From Caldisericia bacterium (GTDB taxonomy: Bacteria; Caldisericota; Caldisericia; JAAYUI01), in NCBI GenBank assembly GCA_017999835.1, contig JAGNLA010000002.1, positions 62,001 to 126,000 on the forward strand: a stretch of DNA of 64,000 nt, given 5' to 3'. A program made the position numbers and the translations under genes. The first letter of the stretch is position 1; every line of letters starts with the position of its first letter. The notes under the pieces are model-generated. The model worked only from the letters and a program-made list of their open reading frames with translations. It was not told the origin of the DNA and searched no databases. Of the stretch, positions 52,167 to 61,954 are shown piece after piece.

Positions 52167-54782
52167 ATGAAAAAAAGAATCTCAGTCATTTCAGCAGTTA
52201 CAGCCTTTGCGCTGATTGTGTCACTGCTTCTTGTGTTTTCCGGATGTTCCAATGACACAAGCAAAGAATCTGTCCAAAAAATGTTTTTGGGCGGCCAACT
52301 CATCGAAAACACTTCACAACAGATATTTGCAAAACTATCAGTCAATTTCCCGTTCAAGAATACACCGTATAAATCCAAAGTCGAAGGATTGCCTTCCAAC
52401 TTTGAACTCTACGAAAATAACGTCATATACAGCACATATTACCAAACAGAATACATGGTCAGTCCACCTGAAGGATCGTCCGGTCAATACCCTTACAAGA
52501 TATTGATGACCTCAGATAAAGAAAAGTTCGAATTCGAAGGTGTTTTGACTGTTGGAAAACCATCCGATTCCCCGGATAGAGTTGGAGGAAATGTCGGTAA
52601 GACCGGATATCTTGGCGCAACAAACATATCCAATTTTGCCATCACATCCAAGACGGAGATTGGAAAATTATTGATGGCAAACCCCGTTGTTTTCCCAAAT
52701 GTCTGTGTCATCGGAACATCCAACGGCGAATTGGTTGGCGTGGACTTCAGCGGCAAAATTCTTTGGAGAGTCCAGATCACAAAAAACATCATCGACACAC
52801 TCCAGCAATCAGGAAGTCTTGTAATTGTAAGCGACAACTCTGGACTCATTTCGACCTTTGACATAGACAAGCTCTCCAAGGGGGAAGACAGAGCAGAAAA
52901 CACCTACAGAATTCCTTCCACTCTCTCTGGCCCTCCAACAATCATTGACAAAGACATGATGGTCATCGGTTCAACGGATGGAAAAGTCGCGTGTCTTTCA
53001 CTCCCTGATTTGAGAAAAATCTGGGAAATAGACAAAATTAAAGGAACCGTAATTGGTTCAATATCTGCCGTACCACTTGGCGAAGGTAAAGGCAATATTT
53101 ACATCAACTCTGCGGACAAAAACACCTATATTCTCGACTACGAAGGCAATCTGCAGAAAAGGCTCGGGCACCCCGTTATTCCAATCGGCTCTCCATGCGC
53201 AAGCAACGACACCTTTGCTGTGTTGTCGGCAAAAAACCAACTTCAATTGAGATACAGCACAGGCCTCGAGGCCTGGATTGATTATTGCGAATTTGAAGTT
53301 GCTGGCATGCCGGTTATAACATCAGACCAAATATTTGTTTATGGCAAAAACAAACTCAAATCAGTGTCACGAAAAGACGGGTCAGAGTTGTGGACAATAG
53401 ATCTCCCTTCCAATATAAACGCAAATCCGGTTGTCATTGGAGACCACATCGTTATTGCTACCGAGAACAAAAACGTCAACGTCATCAGGGCAAATGATGG
53501 TTTGATTTCCTATTCATTCTCCATTGACGGATCGATGGTCAACTGGCCATACCTTTACAATGACAGACTTTTCATTGTTGACAGGCGAGGAAGCCTATTC
53601 ATTCTCTCAAAACCGGCAAACGGCAAAAGCAGCAAGTTCGACATGAGTCAGGTTGTTACCAATGGAGCCAGCACCCGACCCGACCACAACAACGTTGTAA
53701 ACACAACCCTCCCACTCAAGCCAAAACTCCTCTGGTCGCTTGATGGCAGCTTTGCACCGGCCATCACGACAAAAGACAAGGTATACTTATATAACATCGA
53801 CAAAAAGGAATTTTCCTGTCACAAAATGTCAAACGGAAACCAAATCTGGAACATTCAAATTGAAGCCGCCGAAGGCATGTTCTACGGTTTCAGTATCACA
53901 CCTGGCGCTCACGAAACACCAATGTTTTTCACCGAGAAAGGCTTGCTCCTTGGTACAAAAAACGGGCTTGTGCTTGTCGATCCGGATACGGGATCTGTTC
54001 TGAGCAGGTCGAATATCCAAGGCATCCCCCAGTCAGACGGAAACCTACTGGTCTGCACAACCGGCAAGGAATTGACCGTTGCCACAACAGACATGAAGAA
54101 ATTGTGGTCAGTGAAAGGTGAGTATCTTTCGCCAAACGTCCTGATAGAAGGCGATTTCATCTACGCCGTCAAAAGAGGAGAGGGTGCCGGAAGATTTGAC
54201 ATCTTCGAAGCCAAAACCGGAAAGTCCATCTTCGATATCTCAGACACATTGTTTGACATCTCAGCGGCCAAACTCATCTCAACCAAACAGTACATTGTTA
54301 TCTCCACGATGCAGGGCCCGTGGGTCTACGACAAGATGGAAGCCAAAGTAAAAGGTACTTCAGGCACGGTCTCACTGACCAACATTCAAATTTTTGAATG
54401 CAATTACGTCAACAACAAACTCGTATGTTCAACAAACGATTTTGGACTCGATTTTGATCTCAAGACCGGTGAAGGTACTCTTTATGCTCCAAAAATAGAC
54501 GAAAATCTAATTGTAATCAACAATGGAGGACACTGGATGTTCACCTCGACAAACTACGTCTGTTTGGGCATTATCCCGCCAAAAGAAAAAGTGGATATCA
54601 ACACAGAGACAATGATGATATTTCCAAAATTGCTCCAGATTCGCAACATGAATTCGGATATAGTCGCATCAGTCAAAATTGAAGCCAACGACTGCGAAAA
54701 ATACGGCATTGCCCTTGGTGGTTCAACAATCATTCTCTCCGAGATATGTGATGGAGCAAAATTAAGAGTATACGGGCCATGA
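52167..54782 (+). CDS. Propeller-containing lipoprotein
   Basis: 871 residues with lipobox FSGC (cysteine 29). An Ig-like N-terminal module (about 40-135; YKSKVEGLPSNFELYENNVI) leads to two PQQ-like propeller segments (about 160-490 and 515-800), with degenerate blades such as VCVIGTSNGELVGVDFSGKI, MMVIGSTDGKVACLSLPDL and VYLYNIDKKEFSCHKMSNGN. Residues from about 825 look like a short Ig-like cap. It is membrane-anchored by lipid, unlike the two other propeller proteins. No enzyme active site was recognised. Confidence 0.85.
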   Translation: MKKRISVISAVTAFALIVSLLLVFSGCSNDTSKESVQKMFLGGQLIENTSQQIFAKLSVNFPFKNTPYKSKVEGLPSNFELYENNVIYSTYYQTEYMVSPPEGSSGQYPYKILMTSDKEKFEFEGVLTVGKPSDSPDRVGGNVGKTGYLGATNISNFAITSKTEIGKLLMANPVVFPNVCVIGTSNGELVGVDFSGKILWRVQITKNIIDTLQQSGSLVIVSDNSGLISTFDIDKLSKGEDRAENTYRIPSTLSGPPTIIDKDMMVIGSTDGKVACLSLPDLRKIWEIDKIKGTVIGSISAVPLGEGKGNIYINSADKNTYILDYEGNLQKRLGHPVIPIGSPCASNDTFAVLSAKNQLQLRYSTGLEAWIDYCEFEVAGMPVITSDQIFVYGKNKLKSVSRKDGSELWTIDLPSNINANPVVIGDHIVIATENKNVNVIRANDGLISYSFSIDGSMVNWPYLYNDRLFIVDRRGSLFILSKPANGKSSKFDMSQVVTNGASTRPDHNNVVNTTLPLKPKLLWSLDGSFAPAITTKDKVYLYNIDKKEFSCHKMSNGNQIWNIQIEAAEGMFYGFSITPGAHETPMFFTEKGLLLGTKNGLVLVDPDTGSVLSRSNIQGIPQSDGNLLVCTTGKELTVATTDMKKLWSVKGEYLSPNVLIEGDFIYAVKRGEGAGRFDIFEAKTGKSIFDISDTLFDISAAKLISTKQYIVISTMQGPWVYDKMEAKVKGTSGTVSLTNIQIFECNYVNNKLVCSTNDFGLDFDLKTGEGTLYAPKIDENLIVINNGGHWMFTSTNYVCLGIIPPKEKVDINTETMMIFPKLLQIRNMNSDIVASVKIEANDCEKYGIALGGSTIILSEICDGAKLRVYGP

Positions 54783-54970
54783 TACTCTGAGACAAATATT
54801 ATCCTGATATCTCCAATCTTATTTACTTATTGTAGGTAAGGTTGGAGATTTTTTTATAATTATAGTAAAATATTTGTTACAATTTCAAAATGTCAATCCA
54901 CAGGTTTTAATTGAGTCATTAACGGCATTTTGCTACATATTATTTTGACAACTTGGAAAGAAGGGTGAAC

Positions 54971-55375
54971 ATGAATTTTAACGTCCAATCAACATACAGT
55001 CAGGCAACCAATACGGCTTTGGTTACAATTAAAGGATCATTCGAATCAATGTCGGACATCGACTCCGCCATTGAGGCATTTCGAAGAGTTGTGGTAAACC
55101 CCAAAACGCTTGTCTACCTGATAACCGACCTCTCAAACATTGAATTCACCGCTGTCAATCTGATCGACCAGCTTCAATCTGGACTAAAATCAGTTATCGT
55201 AAAAAACGTATGCTACAGCATTCTTGTGGCTCCTTCTTCAACAAGCGAATCGGTATCCAGACTTTTCAACATTTTTAGTGGAAGGCATCTCCCTGTCGCT
55301 CCTTCAATTGATGAAGCTCAGGGAATGGTTGCAAGGGAACAGGCAAAACAAGGATTGATAGTACCAAAGAACTAA
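54971..55375 (+). CDS. STAS-like (SpoIIAA-fold) protein, paralogue 1
   Basis: About 134 residues, cytoplasmic. Alternating strands and helices, MNFNVQSTYSQATNTALVTI then TLVYLITDLSNIEFTAVNLI and CYSILVAPSSTSESVSRLFN, suggest a SpoIIAA/STAS-like fold. A conserved SGRHLPVAPSIDEA near the end is matched as SGRQLPIVHNHEDA in the next gene. GAAGGGTGA lies just upstream of the ATG. The pair forms a transcription unit ended by a strong terminator. The function is unknown; a phosphoregulated partner-binding role is only a guess from the fold. Confidence 0.78.
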   Translation: MNFNVQSTYSQATNTALVTIKGSFESMSDIDSAIEAFRRVVVNPKTLVYLITDLSNIEFTAVNLIDQLQSGLKSVIVKNVCYSILVAPSSTSESVSRLFNIFSGRHLPVAPSIDEAQGMVAREQAKQGLIVPKN

Positions 55376-55390
55376 TTCGCCACAGGCGAA
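55376..55390. repeat. Intergenic 6-bp hairpin with 3-base loop
   Basis: TTCGCC-ACA-GGCGAA lies between the two STAS-like genes, 10 bases before the GGAGG of the second, so it could affect translation of that gene. Confidence 0.5.
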
Positions 55391-55408
55391 GAAAATATTG
55401 GAGGACAA

Positions 55409-55810
55409 ATGAATTTTAAAGTTGAATCAAGCTACAACCCTGAAACAAACATCGGAATCTTGAAATTAATCGGCTCACCGGTATCACACCAGGAAATAGA
55501 CGTTGCAGTTGAAAACGCTGCAAAAGTCTGGGCTCATGACAAGCACAAAACATATGCCCTCACCGATCTTACCGAGTTGGATTTCACAAAATTTGAAATC
55601 ATGAGCTACTACGAGCGCCAAGTTGCACCTTTTGTCAACGGCAAACTTGCTTTCAGCGTAGTTGTCTCCACAAAGACCTCAATGGATATCCTCTCCAGGG
55701 CATACAACGTGATAAGTGGCAGGCAATTGCCAATAGTTCACAATCACGAAGACGCAATGGCATTGATCACCAAGGAACAGCAGAAACTGGGAGTTTTCCC
55801 GTCTCTGTAA
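55409..55810 (+). CDS. STAS-like (SpoIIAA-fold) protein, paralogue 2
   Basis: 133 residues, the tandem duplicate of the preceding protein: MNFKVESSYNPETNIGILKL, TYALTDLTELDFTKFEI, AFSVVVSTKTSMDILSRAYN and SGRQLPI line up along the full length. GGAGG precedes the ATG. The shared D-L-(S/T) in the third strand and the SGR-LP motif are the best conserved points and may mark the functional site. It is followed within 20 bases by a terminator. Confidence 0.78.
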   Translation: MNFKVESSYNPETNIGILKLIGSPVSHQEIDVAVENAAKVWAHDKHKTYALTDLTELDFTKFEIMSYYERQVAPFVNGKLAFSVVVSTKTSMDILSRAYNVISGRQLPIVHNHEDAMALITKEQQKLGVFPSL

Positions 55811-55828
55811 ACACGTGGCCAAAAAACA

Positions 55829-55857
55829 AAAACCCCGACTGTTATAGTCGGGGTTTT
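55829..55857. terminator. Bidirectional intrinsic terminator
   Basis: The same 12-bp stem as at 4524 (AAAACCCCGACT/AGTCGGGGTTTT), here with loop GTTAT. It separates the convergent STAS-like pair and the ComEC-like lipoprotein gene. Confidence 0.88.
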
Positions 55858-55871
55858 CAATTTCTTTAAGG

Positions 55872-56783
55872 CTATTTTTCCGAATCTACTTTTTTGCCTA
55901 GAACAAACGATGCAGAGTTTGAGTTTTTTACTTGTAAAGTTTCGACTCCAAAATCACCTGACAACAGTTTTGAGTCGTACCCCACGATTATCTTTTCCGG
56001 TTTCACTGCTTCGACGAACTCCTGGGTTAGCGAGCCGTTACCGCCTGTTACTACAATATAGCTTGTAAGTTTGATCTTTCCACGATCAAGGAGTTTCTGT
56101 TCAATTTTTTCTGTGATGTTGCCTGTCAAAATGGCTGAAACTCCATCACGCTCAAGCCTCATTATGCAGGTTTTTTCTGCATGCTCATCGTTGGCAACGT
56201 CTGAAGTCATCGGATACAGGATTTCAAAGGTACAACCGTTTATCATCCATTTGCCACCTGCATTCTCAAACTCAAACATGACCATTTTTTTGTTCAGGGT
56301 GTCAACTAGCGACTTGTAATTGTCAGTCTGGATTCCACGAATCAGACCAAATGTACCAACGTTGACCTCGGAGTTTATAAGAACCAGCGCTCCAGCCACT
56401 TCAGAAGGCGAGGTTGTAGCCAGAACAACATAATCAAGGCGGCTTATCTTGTCTTTCTTGAGGATATCGACTATTTTTGCAGCACCTTTTGCGTCTGATG
56501 CACCATAGAGCATGTTAAAATATTTGTCCGTAACAAGCACTGGCGAACCTGGCAAATCAAGAACCTTGACCGTTGTTACGGTGTCAAACGTGGCCATTCC
56601 ATCACCAGGAATAAGGTTGCTGTTTTTCTCAACAGGCCTGTCCACTTTGGCAGGATCATAGTTCTCAACCGGCTGATAAGGATCGTTTTTGCCAGTCTTG
56701 TCTTCATTTGCTGTTTGAGTCGATTGCCCACAACCAGCTGCAAACAACAGGATTGCAATCAGCGAAAGTGTGAACTTTTTCAT
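55872..56783 (-). CDS. Lipoprotein with ComEC-like metallo-beta-lactamase fold lacking the metal site
   Basis: About 303 residues, lipobox FAAGC. After a polar linker the domain tracks the ComEC/Rec2 hydrolase: [80 protein letters not shown], and [20 protein letters not shown]. At the catalytic points, however, TH-x-H-x-DH reads [12 protein letters not shown] reads TGN, and GHHGS reads GGNGS. It is therefore a probable pseudo-enzyme or binding protein. It starts in the stop codon of metK (ATGA). The start at 56783 is set by the signal peptide. Confidence 0.82.
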   Translation of the reverse strand: MKKFTLSLIAILLFAAGCGQSTQTANEDKTGKNDPYQPVENYDPAKVDRPVEKNSNLIPGDGMATFDTVTTVKVLDLPGSPVLVTDKYFNMLYGASDAKGAAKIVDILKKDKISRLDYVVLATTSPSEVAGALVLINSEVNVGTFGLIRGIQTDNYKSLVDTLNKKMVMFEFENAGGKWMINGCTFEILYPMTSDVANDEHAEKTCIMRLERDGVSAILTGNITEKIEQKLLDRGKIKLTSYIVVTGGNGSLTQEFVEAVKPEKIIVGYDSKLLSGDFGVETLQVKNSNSASFVLGKKVDSEK

Positions 56784-57946
56784 CCGAGTTTTTCCAGGAG
56801 CTGTTTTGAAAGCGTCGTTGTATCTTCCCAAATAAACTCTGGCAGTTCTCTGCCAAAATGTCCATAGTTGACGGTTTTCTTGTATATAGGCCTGCGAAGG
56901 TCAAGCCTTTCGATGATTGATTTTGGTCTCATGTCGAAGCACTCGAGCACTGCTTTTGCGATTTTCTCATCCTCGACCTTGCCTGTGCCAAATGTTCTGA
57001 TGGCAAAGTGCGTTGGTTCGGCTCTGCCGATAACATAGCTGACTTCTGCCTGGCAAACGTCAGCCAAACCAGCTGCCACGACGTTTTTTGCGACATATCT
57101 GGTTGCATACGATGCCGACCTGTCAACCTTTGTCGGGTCTTTGCCTGAGAAAGCTCCGCCTCCGTGAGGGCAGGCACCGCCGTAGGTGTCAACAATTATT
57201 TTTCTGCCTGTCATGCCGGTGTCCGAACATGGGCCACCAATGACAAACTTTCCTGTCTGGTTGATGAAATACTGCACGTCGGGAGCAAGAACATCTTGTG
57301 GGATGACCGGCTTTACAACCTTTTCAATCAGCGAGTTTCTTGCGAGCTCTGATATCTGGTTTGGGTTGCACGGGTCAAGCACATCCTCGCTGTGTTGTGC
57401 ACCAAGAACAACCGACTTTATCCACTTTGCCTTGCCATTTTCGTACTCAACGACGACCTGTGTCTTGCCATCCGGACCAAGCCAGGGCAAAACGCCTTCT
57501 TTTCTTACCTTTGCAAGCTGACGCGCGAGTGCGTGCGCGTAGTGGATTGGCATAGGCATCAGCTCTGGGGTTTCATTTGTGGCATAACCGAACATCATGC
57601 CCTGGTCACCGGCTCCGCCGATGTCAACACCCTGGGCAATGTCAGGCGACTGCCTGCCGATTGCGTTGATGACGCCAACCGTGTCATAGGTGAACCCAAG
57701 CCATCTGTCCTTGTAACCGATGTCAAAGAGCACTTCACGTACGATCTGTGGGAGGTCAACGTACGATTCCGTCGTAATCTCTCCTCCAACCACAACAAGA
57801 CCTAAAGTGACGAAAGTCTCGCAAGCTACACGACCGGTTGGGTCTTTTGCAAGAATCTTGTCAAGAACGCCGTCGGAAATCTGATCGGCTACCTTGTCCG
57901 GATGACCCTCGCATACTGACTCTGATGCGACAAATCTTCTTTCCAT
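56780..57946 (-). CDS. metK: S-adenosylmethionine synthetase
   Basis: 388 residues, normal for bacterial MetK, which makes SAM from methionine and [20 protein letters not shown] at the N-terminus, [13 protein letters not shown] near 112 and the P-loop-like [17 protein letters not shown] near 262 are all present. AAGGAGG lies 6 bases before the ATG. I looked for a SAM riboswitch in 57947-58224 and saw none, nor any gene in that stretch. SAM is used by the radical SAM enzyme at 42903 among others. Confidence 0.97.
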   Translation of the reverse strand: MERRFVASESVCEGHPDKVADQISDGVLDKILAKDPTGRVACETFVTLGLVVVGGEITTESYVDLPQIVREVLFDIGYKDRWLGFTYDTVGVINAIGRQSPDIAQGVDIGGAGDQGMMFGYATNETPELMPMPIHYAHALARQLAKVRKEGVLPWLGPDGKTQVVVEYENGKAKWIKSVVLGAQHSEDVLDPCNPNQISELARNSLIEKVVKPVIPQDVLAPDVQYFINQTGKFVIGGPCSDTGMTGRKIIVDTYGGACPHGGGAFSGKDPTKVDRSASYATRYVAKNVVAAGLADVCQAEVSYVIGRAEPTHFAIRTFGTGKVEDEKIAKAVLECFDMRPKSIIERLDLRRPIYKKTVNYGHFGRELPEFIWEDTTTLSKQLLEKLG

Positions 57947-58224
57947 GTCAAACCTCCTTATGGGAAAATCGGAATGATGATAACAAAAAATGGGTAGGTG
58001 TCAATAATTTTCACTATCAAGGACGAGATTGTCAAGGCCAATATTTGTTGCTCTTGACCAAAACAGCTCATTAAAATCAAATGAAGCTGAGTCCTGTCTA
58101 AGTTCGGGATAAAAAACATGTTTTGCAGTCTATTTCTATATTTATCTAGATTTCGGAAATTTATTTACTGGTTAGAGATTTTCGGGTGGGTCGATTTCTC
58201 AACCCACCACATCTGATTATTCGG

Positions 58225-61200
58225 TTACTTGAGAGAAACACCAAGGTTTGCAAACAGCACAACCAGAGGAATGCACTGCTTTTTGTCCCACTCAACAAGA
58301 TTGAGCAGAAGCGATGCTCCAGACTTGTTCACAAACAACACCATGTTTTTGTTGGCCAGATATTTGAATGAATTTGCCTTGGTAACTGTCACCTCTTTGG
58401 TGGAAAACGGCACGGTGACGCCTTCCTTCCAGTTGTACTGGAAAGACGTTGCTCTTATGACATCTCCTCGGGACAGCCCATTCAGGCAGTCAGGCCTGTC
58501 CAGTTTCAAACCTTTATCAGCCTTGGAATTGCCTATCGAAATTGATATCGTCGAATCAAATCCTTTCAGTATCTCATTGAGTTTCTTCGTATCGCTGAGT
58601 CTGTCCACGATTGTGAAACTGCCTTTGGTGGCAAAACTCTTTTTCAGGTTGGCAACGTTGACCGATGATGCATCTTTTCCAGCAATGTAATTGATGCCCA
58701 TGGTTTTACCTGTTGCAAAACCAAGATTTTTTACAAACGCCGCGGCACTGGTCGAGAACGTGTACACCGATTTGCCTCCCCTTGCCGTCTGGGCAACAGA
58801 AAGCAACTCGGACAGAACCTCGGCGCACCTTGGCTCGGAGGCTATTTTTTGGGCAACAACTATAGACGAGACCACGCCCTTGCCTGCCAACTCAAAAGCC
58901 GTTGCAAACGAACCTTTCGATGTGCCGACTTCGGCAATCGGGATAGTCACCAAACCAGTTGACCATTCAAAACATCCCATTGAGATGATGTTGTCACCAG
59001 CAAAATATCTTAAAACCTTGTCGGCTGGATAGTTTTTTGTCTTTCTTGTCCAGGTGATGGTTGTGAAGTTCAGGTCTGTTGAGCTGTTCTTGCGGAAGCT
59101 GAAGCTGGTCTTGTATCCAAACGATGGCATGACCCCTTCTTTTTGGGGAAACAGCACCACAGGCTTGATGCCTTTTTTTATCAGGGCATCGTACTCACCT
59201 GCCTTGAAGGTGTTTGGAGCAATGACAACTGGGTTGGTTTTGATGTCAGCAGCCTTGGTGGCCAAAGTGCAATTTATGCCAGCAGTTTTGAAGCTGTCAA
59301 ACGTGCTCTGGTTGGCGTAAAGGGTAAACTTTGGAATCGACCATTGCTTTGGGTAAACCGTGAAGGTTATGGTTTGAGAGTAGGTTTCCTTGTCGCCATC
59401 GTACAGGGCAAGCTTCCAGGCAACATTCTTTTTTGTGGTCACCTTTGGCATGGAAAGGGTTATTGTTCTTGCACCAGATTCGGTCACTTTGTATGGTAGC
59501 GTCCATTTTTCGTTTCTACCTTCAAAAGATGACGTCAGGGTGAGATTTCTTGCCACTTCGGAAAAGTTTTGCACAGTAACAGTTCTAGAAACGTCAGTGC
59601 CTGAATAGAAGTCGCAATCGCGTTCCCTGACAAAGAACCTCATTGGAGTGAAAACATCTTTTACAGCCAAAGGCACTATCTGTTCAGGAACCAGCGGTTT
59701 CCAGTCTTCAAGGGGATTCCACGGACAGAAGCCGTCAACGCCCTGCTCCCTGAAAGCCTGAACATACATAGAAAACAGCCTTTCCTTCTGCCTGTACCTG
59801 TAGGCAGGGATGTCCTCGTATGCGATGTCGCCTTCGGTAACCGTTGGTGTGTGGGTTGAGTCCGGCAGCCAGAGCACCTCGCCCATGTAAAGCGGTTTGC
59901 CTCTGTTCCACTTGTAGTTTGTGGATGGATACATATCAGTCATGAATGTTTCTGAGAGAAAATAGGCGTCCTCTGGATAGGTCACATGGGCAGTGGGTTC
60001 GTACGGATAGTGGAGGTTGGCAATGTCTGTTGAGCTGTTCGGATCATCATCACCTTCACACTCAACCAGCCTACCAGACATCTCTTTGACGTATTTTGCC
60101 ATGGCGGCGATTTTGTCTTTGAAGTTGCTCTTGGTCGAACCACCTGTCAAAAGCAGCTCGTTTTCTATTGAAGCGATGACCCACGAAGGATGGTTGTAGT
60201 CACGCAAAATATGTTCGTTCCACATGCGTTTGAGGTTGTTCCAGAAAACATCCGATTCGTTGTCATAGGGCAACCCCATGCACCAGGCTGCGGACTCGTC
60301 TACAATGAGCAAACCTTGCCTGTCAGCCTCGTCAAGGAACTCTTCTGGGTACGGGTTGGCATGAAGTCTGAGGCAGTTGGAGTTCATGGCTTTAGCCTGA
60401 GAGATGACGGTCTTTGCGTAATCAGCCGGCAACGGTTGTTTTGGTTCATTGCCATAATGCTTGGAGGTGCCACGAAGGATTATCCTGTTGCCGTTGAGGT
60501 AGAAGTCACCCATCCTGGACTCAAACTCCCTGAAACCAAAAGTTTTCTCGGTTCTGTGAATGTCCTTGCCATCTTTCGACAAAACAATAATGCATCTATA
60601 CAGGTTTGGGTTTTCCGGACTCCAGAGTTTTGGGTTGACCCAGTCAACGTCAAACTCCGCCTTGGCGCCGTCCCTTGAGATGTCGACCACAGTTTCGCCA
60701 ATGTTTTGCGCAGGTAACCCGTCAAGGGACTCAATCCATGATGTAACATTGCACCCATTCTGTCTTTCTATGTGTGGCGCAAGCAGGTCAACCCTGACTG
60801 CTATCTTTTTGTTTGTAACCGATGTCTTTATCCAGACGTTGTCGATGAAAGCATCGGGGAGCCTGACGATGCTTGCTGGCAAGATAAGTCCACAAACAGC
60901 AACCGTTGAGCCGATCGGGTAGATGAGCGAGTTCTTTGGGTAGTCTTCCTTACTCAGTTTGTCGGAATAGGTGCCAGGCTTGAAACAGGCAGAATAATCT
61001 GTAGCTCCCAAGACAACATCATTCTTACCTTGCTTTGCAAGGGCTGTCAGGTCGAAGGTAAACGGCAGATAGCCACCCATGTGAGTGCCAGCCAGTTTTC
61101 CGTTTACCCAGAGCTTTGCCTTGTGATTCACTGCCCCAAGCCTGATTTTGATGACACCTTTGCCATCCCAGTCAAACGCGCCTTTGTAATAGGCAGAGTG

Positions 61201-61425
61201 AAACTTCGATGGCCTGACCCAAGGCATTGGGTGGAGAAATTCTTGCCAACCGGTGGCTGGCATCTTTGCCAAATCAGTGTCCAGGTCAGGAGTGCCAACC
61301 CATTGCGAAAATACCGGGTCTTTTACGGTTTTCCCAATTGGCGGGTTGGCGATCAGCTGGTCACCAAAAACCAATCCGGCAAAAACAAGAACAATAACCA
61401 ATCCAAATATTGTCAGTCTTTTCAT
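58225..61425 (-). CDS. Exported glycoside hydrolase family 2-type protein
   Basis: 1066 residues with a signal peptide (1-21). The sugar-binding jelly-roll (about 55-190; HKAKLWVNGKLAGTHMGGYL) is followed by an Ig-like immunoglobulin domain and a TIM barrel starting near 310 (FYLNGNRIILRGTSKHYG). The acid/base glutamate is expected in ASIENELLL (about 421), the nucleophile in PLYMGEVLW (about 513). From about 620 to the end are Ig-like and undefined domains, the last part possibly a degenerate Rossmann-like region. Specificity is unknown; beta-galactosidase, mannosidase and glucuronidase types are all possible. AGGAG lies 7 bases before the ATG. Confidence 0.9.
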   Translation of the reverse strand: MKRLTIFGLVIVLVFAGLVFGDQLIANPPIGKTVKDPVFSQWVGTPDLDTDLAKMPATGWQEFLHPMPWVRPSKFHSAYYKGAFDWDGKGVIKIRLGAVNHKAKLWVNGKLAGTHMGGYLPFTFDLTALAKQGKNDVVLGATDYSACFKPGTYSDKLSKEDYPKNSLIYPIGSTVAVCGLILPASIVRLPDAFIDNVWIKTSVTNKKIAVRVDLLAPHIERQNGCNVTSWIESLDGLPAQNIGETVVDISRDGAKAEFDVDWVNPKLWSPENPNLYRCIIVLSKDGKDIHRTEKTFGFREFESRMGDFYLNGNRIILRGTSKHYGNEPKQPLPADYAKTVISQAKAMNSNCLRLHANPYPEEFLDEADRQGLLIVDESAAWCMGLPYDNESDVFWNNLKRMWNEHILRDYNHPSWVIASIENELLLTGGSTKSNFKDKIAAMAKYVKEMSGRLVECEGDDDPNSSTDIANLHYPYEPTAHVTYPEDAYFLSETFMTDMYPSTNYKWNRGKPLYMGEVLWLPDSTHTPTVTEGDIAYEDIPAYRYRQKERLFSMYVQAFREQGVDGFCPWNPLEDWKPLVPEQIVPLAVKDVFTPMRFFVRERDCDFYSGTDVSRTVTVQNFSEVARNLTLTSSFEGRNEKWTLPYKVTESGARTITLSMPKVTTKKNVAWKLALYDGDKETYSQTITFTVYPKQWSIPKFTLYANQSTFDSFKTAGINCTLATKAADIKTNPVVIAPNTFKAGEYDALIKKGIKPVVLFPQKEGVMPSFGYKTSFSFRKNSSTDLNFTTITWTRKTKNYPADKVLRYFAGDNIISMGCFEWSTGLVTIPIAEVGTSKGSFATAFELAGKGVVSSIVVAQKIASEPRCAEVLSELLSVAQTARGGKSVYTFSTSAAAFVKNLGFATGKTMGINYIAGKDASSVNVANLKKSFATKGSFTIVDRLSDTKKLNEILKGFDSTISISIGNSKADKGLKLDRPDCLNGLSRGDVIRATSFQYNWKEGVTVPFSTKEVTVTKANSFKYLANKNMVLFVNKSGASLLLNLVEWDKKQCIPLVVLFANLGVSLK

Positions 61426-61579
61426 TGTATACTCCTATATCCTTTTGAAGACTGATACGATTGTCAACCGACAATTGTCAGCTAATTAAAAAATACTACA
61501 TGGAGAATCGATCAGAGATCGGTTCTACCAAAAAAAGATTTCGCCTTCAAAAAGTTACCGCAACATCGAAAAGTATTTT

Positions 61580-61954
61580 TTACTGTGGTGTTGCTCCGGT
61601 ATAGATTTTAAGAGTATTTACCAAACTCGTCGGCGAGAATGGCTTGGTGAGATATTCCGTAGCACCTAGCTTTATGGCTTTGTCCCTGTCCTCTTTTTGA
61701 CCCCTGCATGTCAGGACTATAACAGGCAGATCAGTTATCCCCATGCTTTCCCTTATGTTTTGAAGCACATCGAAACCGGAGATGGTCGGTAGCATGAGAT
61801 CAAGCACAACCAGATCGGGCTTTTTGTCCATGATGGCACTGATGGCAGTTTCACCGTCATCAGCAATCCTTACTTCATACCCGTTTGATTCAAGCACAAA
61901 CTTTATCAGCTTTGCGATGGCTATCTCATCGTCAACAACCAGAACGTCGATCAT
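61580..61954 (-). CDS. Stand-alone response-regulator receiver protein
   Basis: 124 residues, a CheY-like receiver domain with no output domain. The acidic pocket is VVDDE (7-10), the phosphoacceptor D52 lies in VVLDLMLP, T82 in VIVLTCRG, and K104 in YLTKPFSP. GGAGG precedes the ATG at 61954, which sits in the stop codon of the upstream gene (ATGA). No histidine kinase is encoded in the window, so its partner lies elsewhere. Confidence 0.95.
   Translation of the reverse strand: MIDVLVVDDEIAIAKLIKFVLESNGYEVRIADDGETAISAIMDKKPDLVVLDLMLPTISGFDVLQNIRESMGITDLPVIVLTCRGQKEDRDKAIKLGATEYLTKPFSPTSLVNTLKIYTGATPQ

Noticed and set aside
58185-58208. Hairpin GGTGGGT/ACCCACC after the GH2-type gene as a terminator
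   Set aside because: A good 7-bp stem, but no T-tract on either strand; could be a weak 3' end only.
57947-58224. Possible SAM riboswitch before metK
   Set aside because: No conserved SAM-I or SAM-II core or terminator/antiterminator pair was seen; the GGAGG site with normal spacing is the only clear element.
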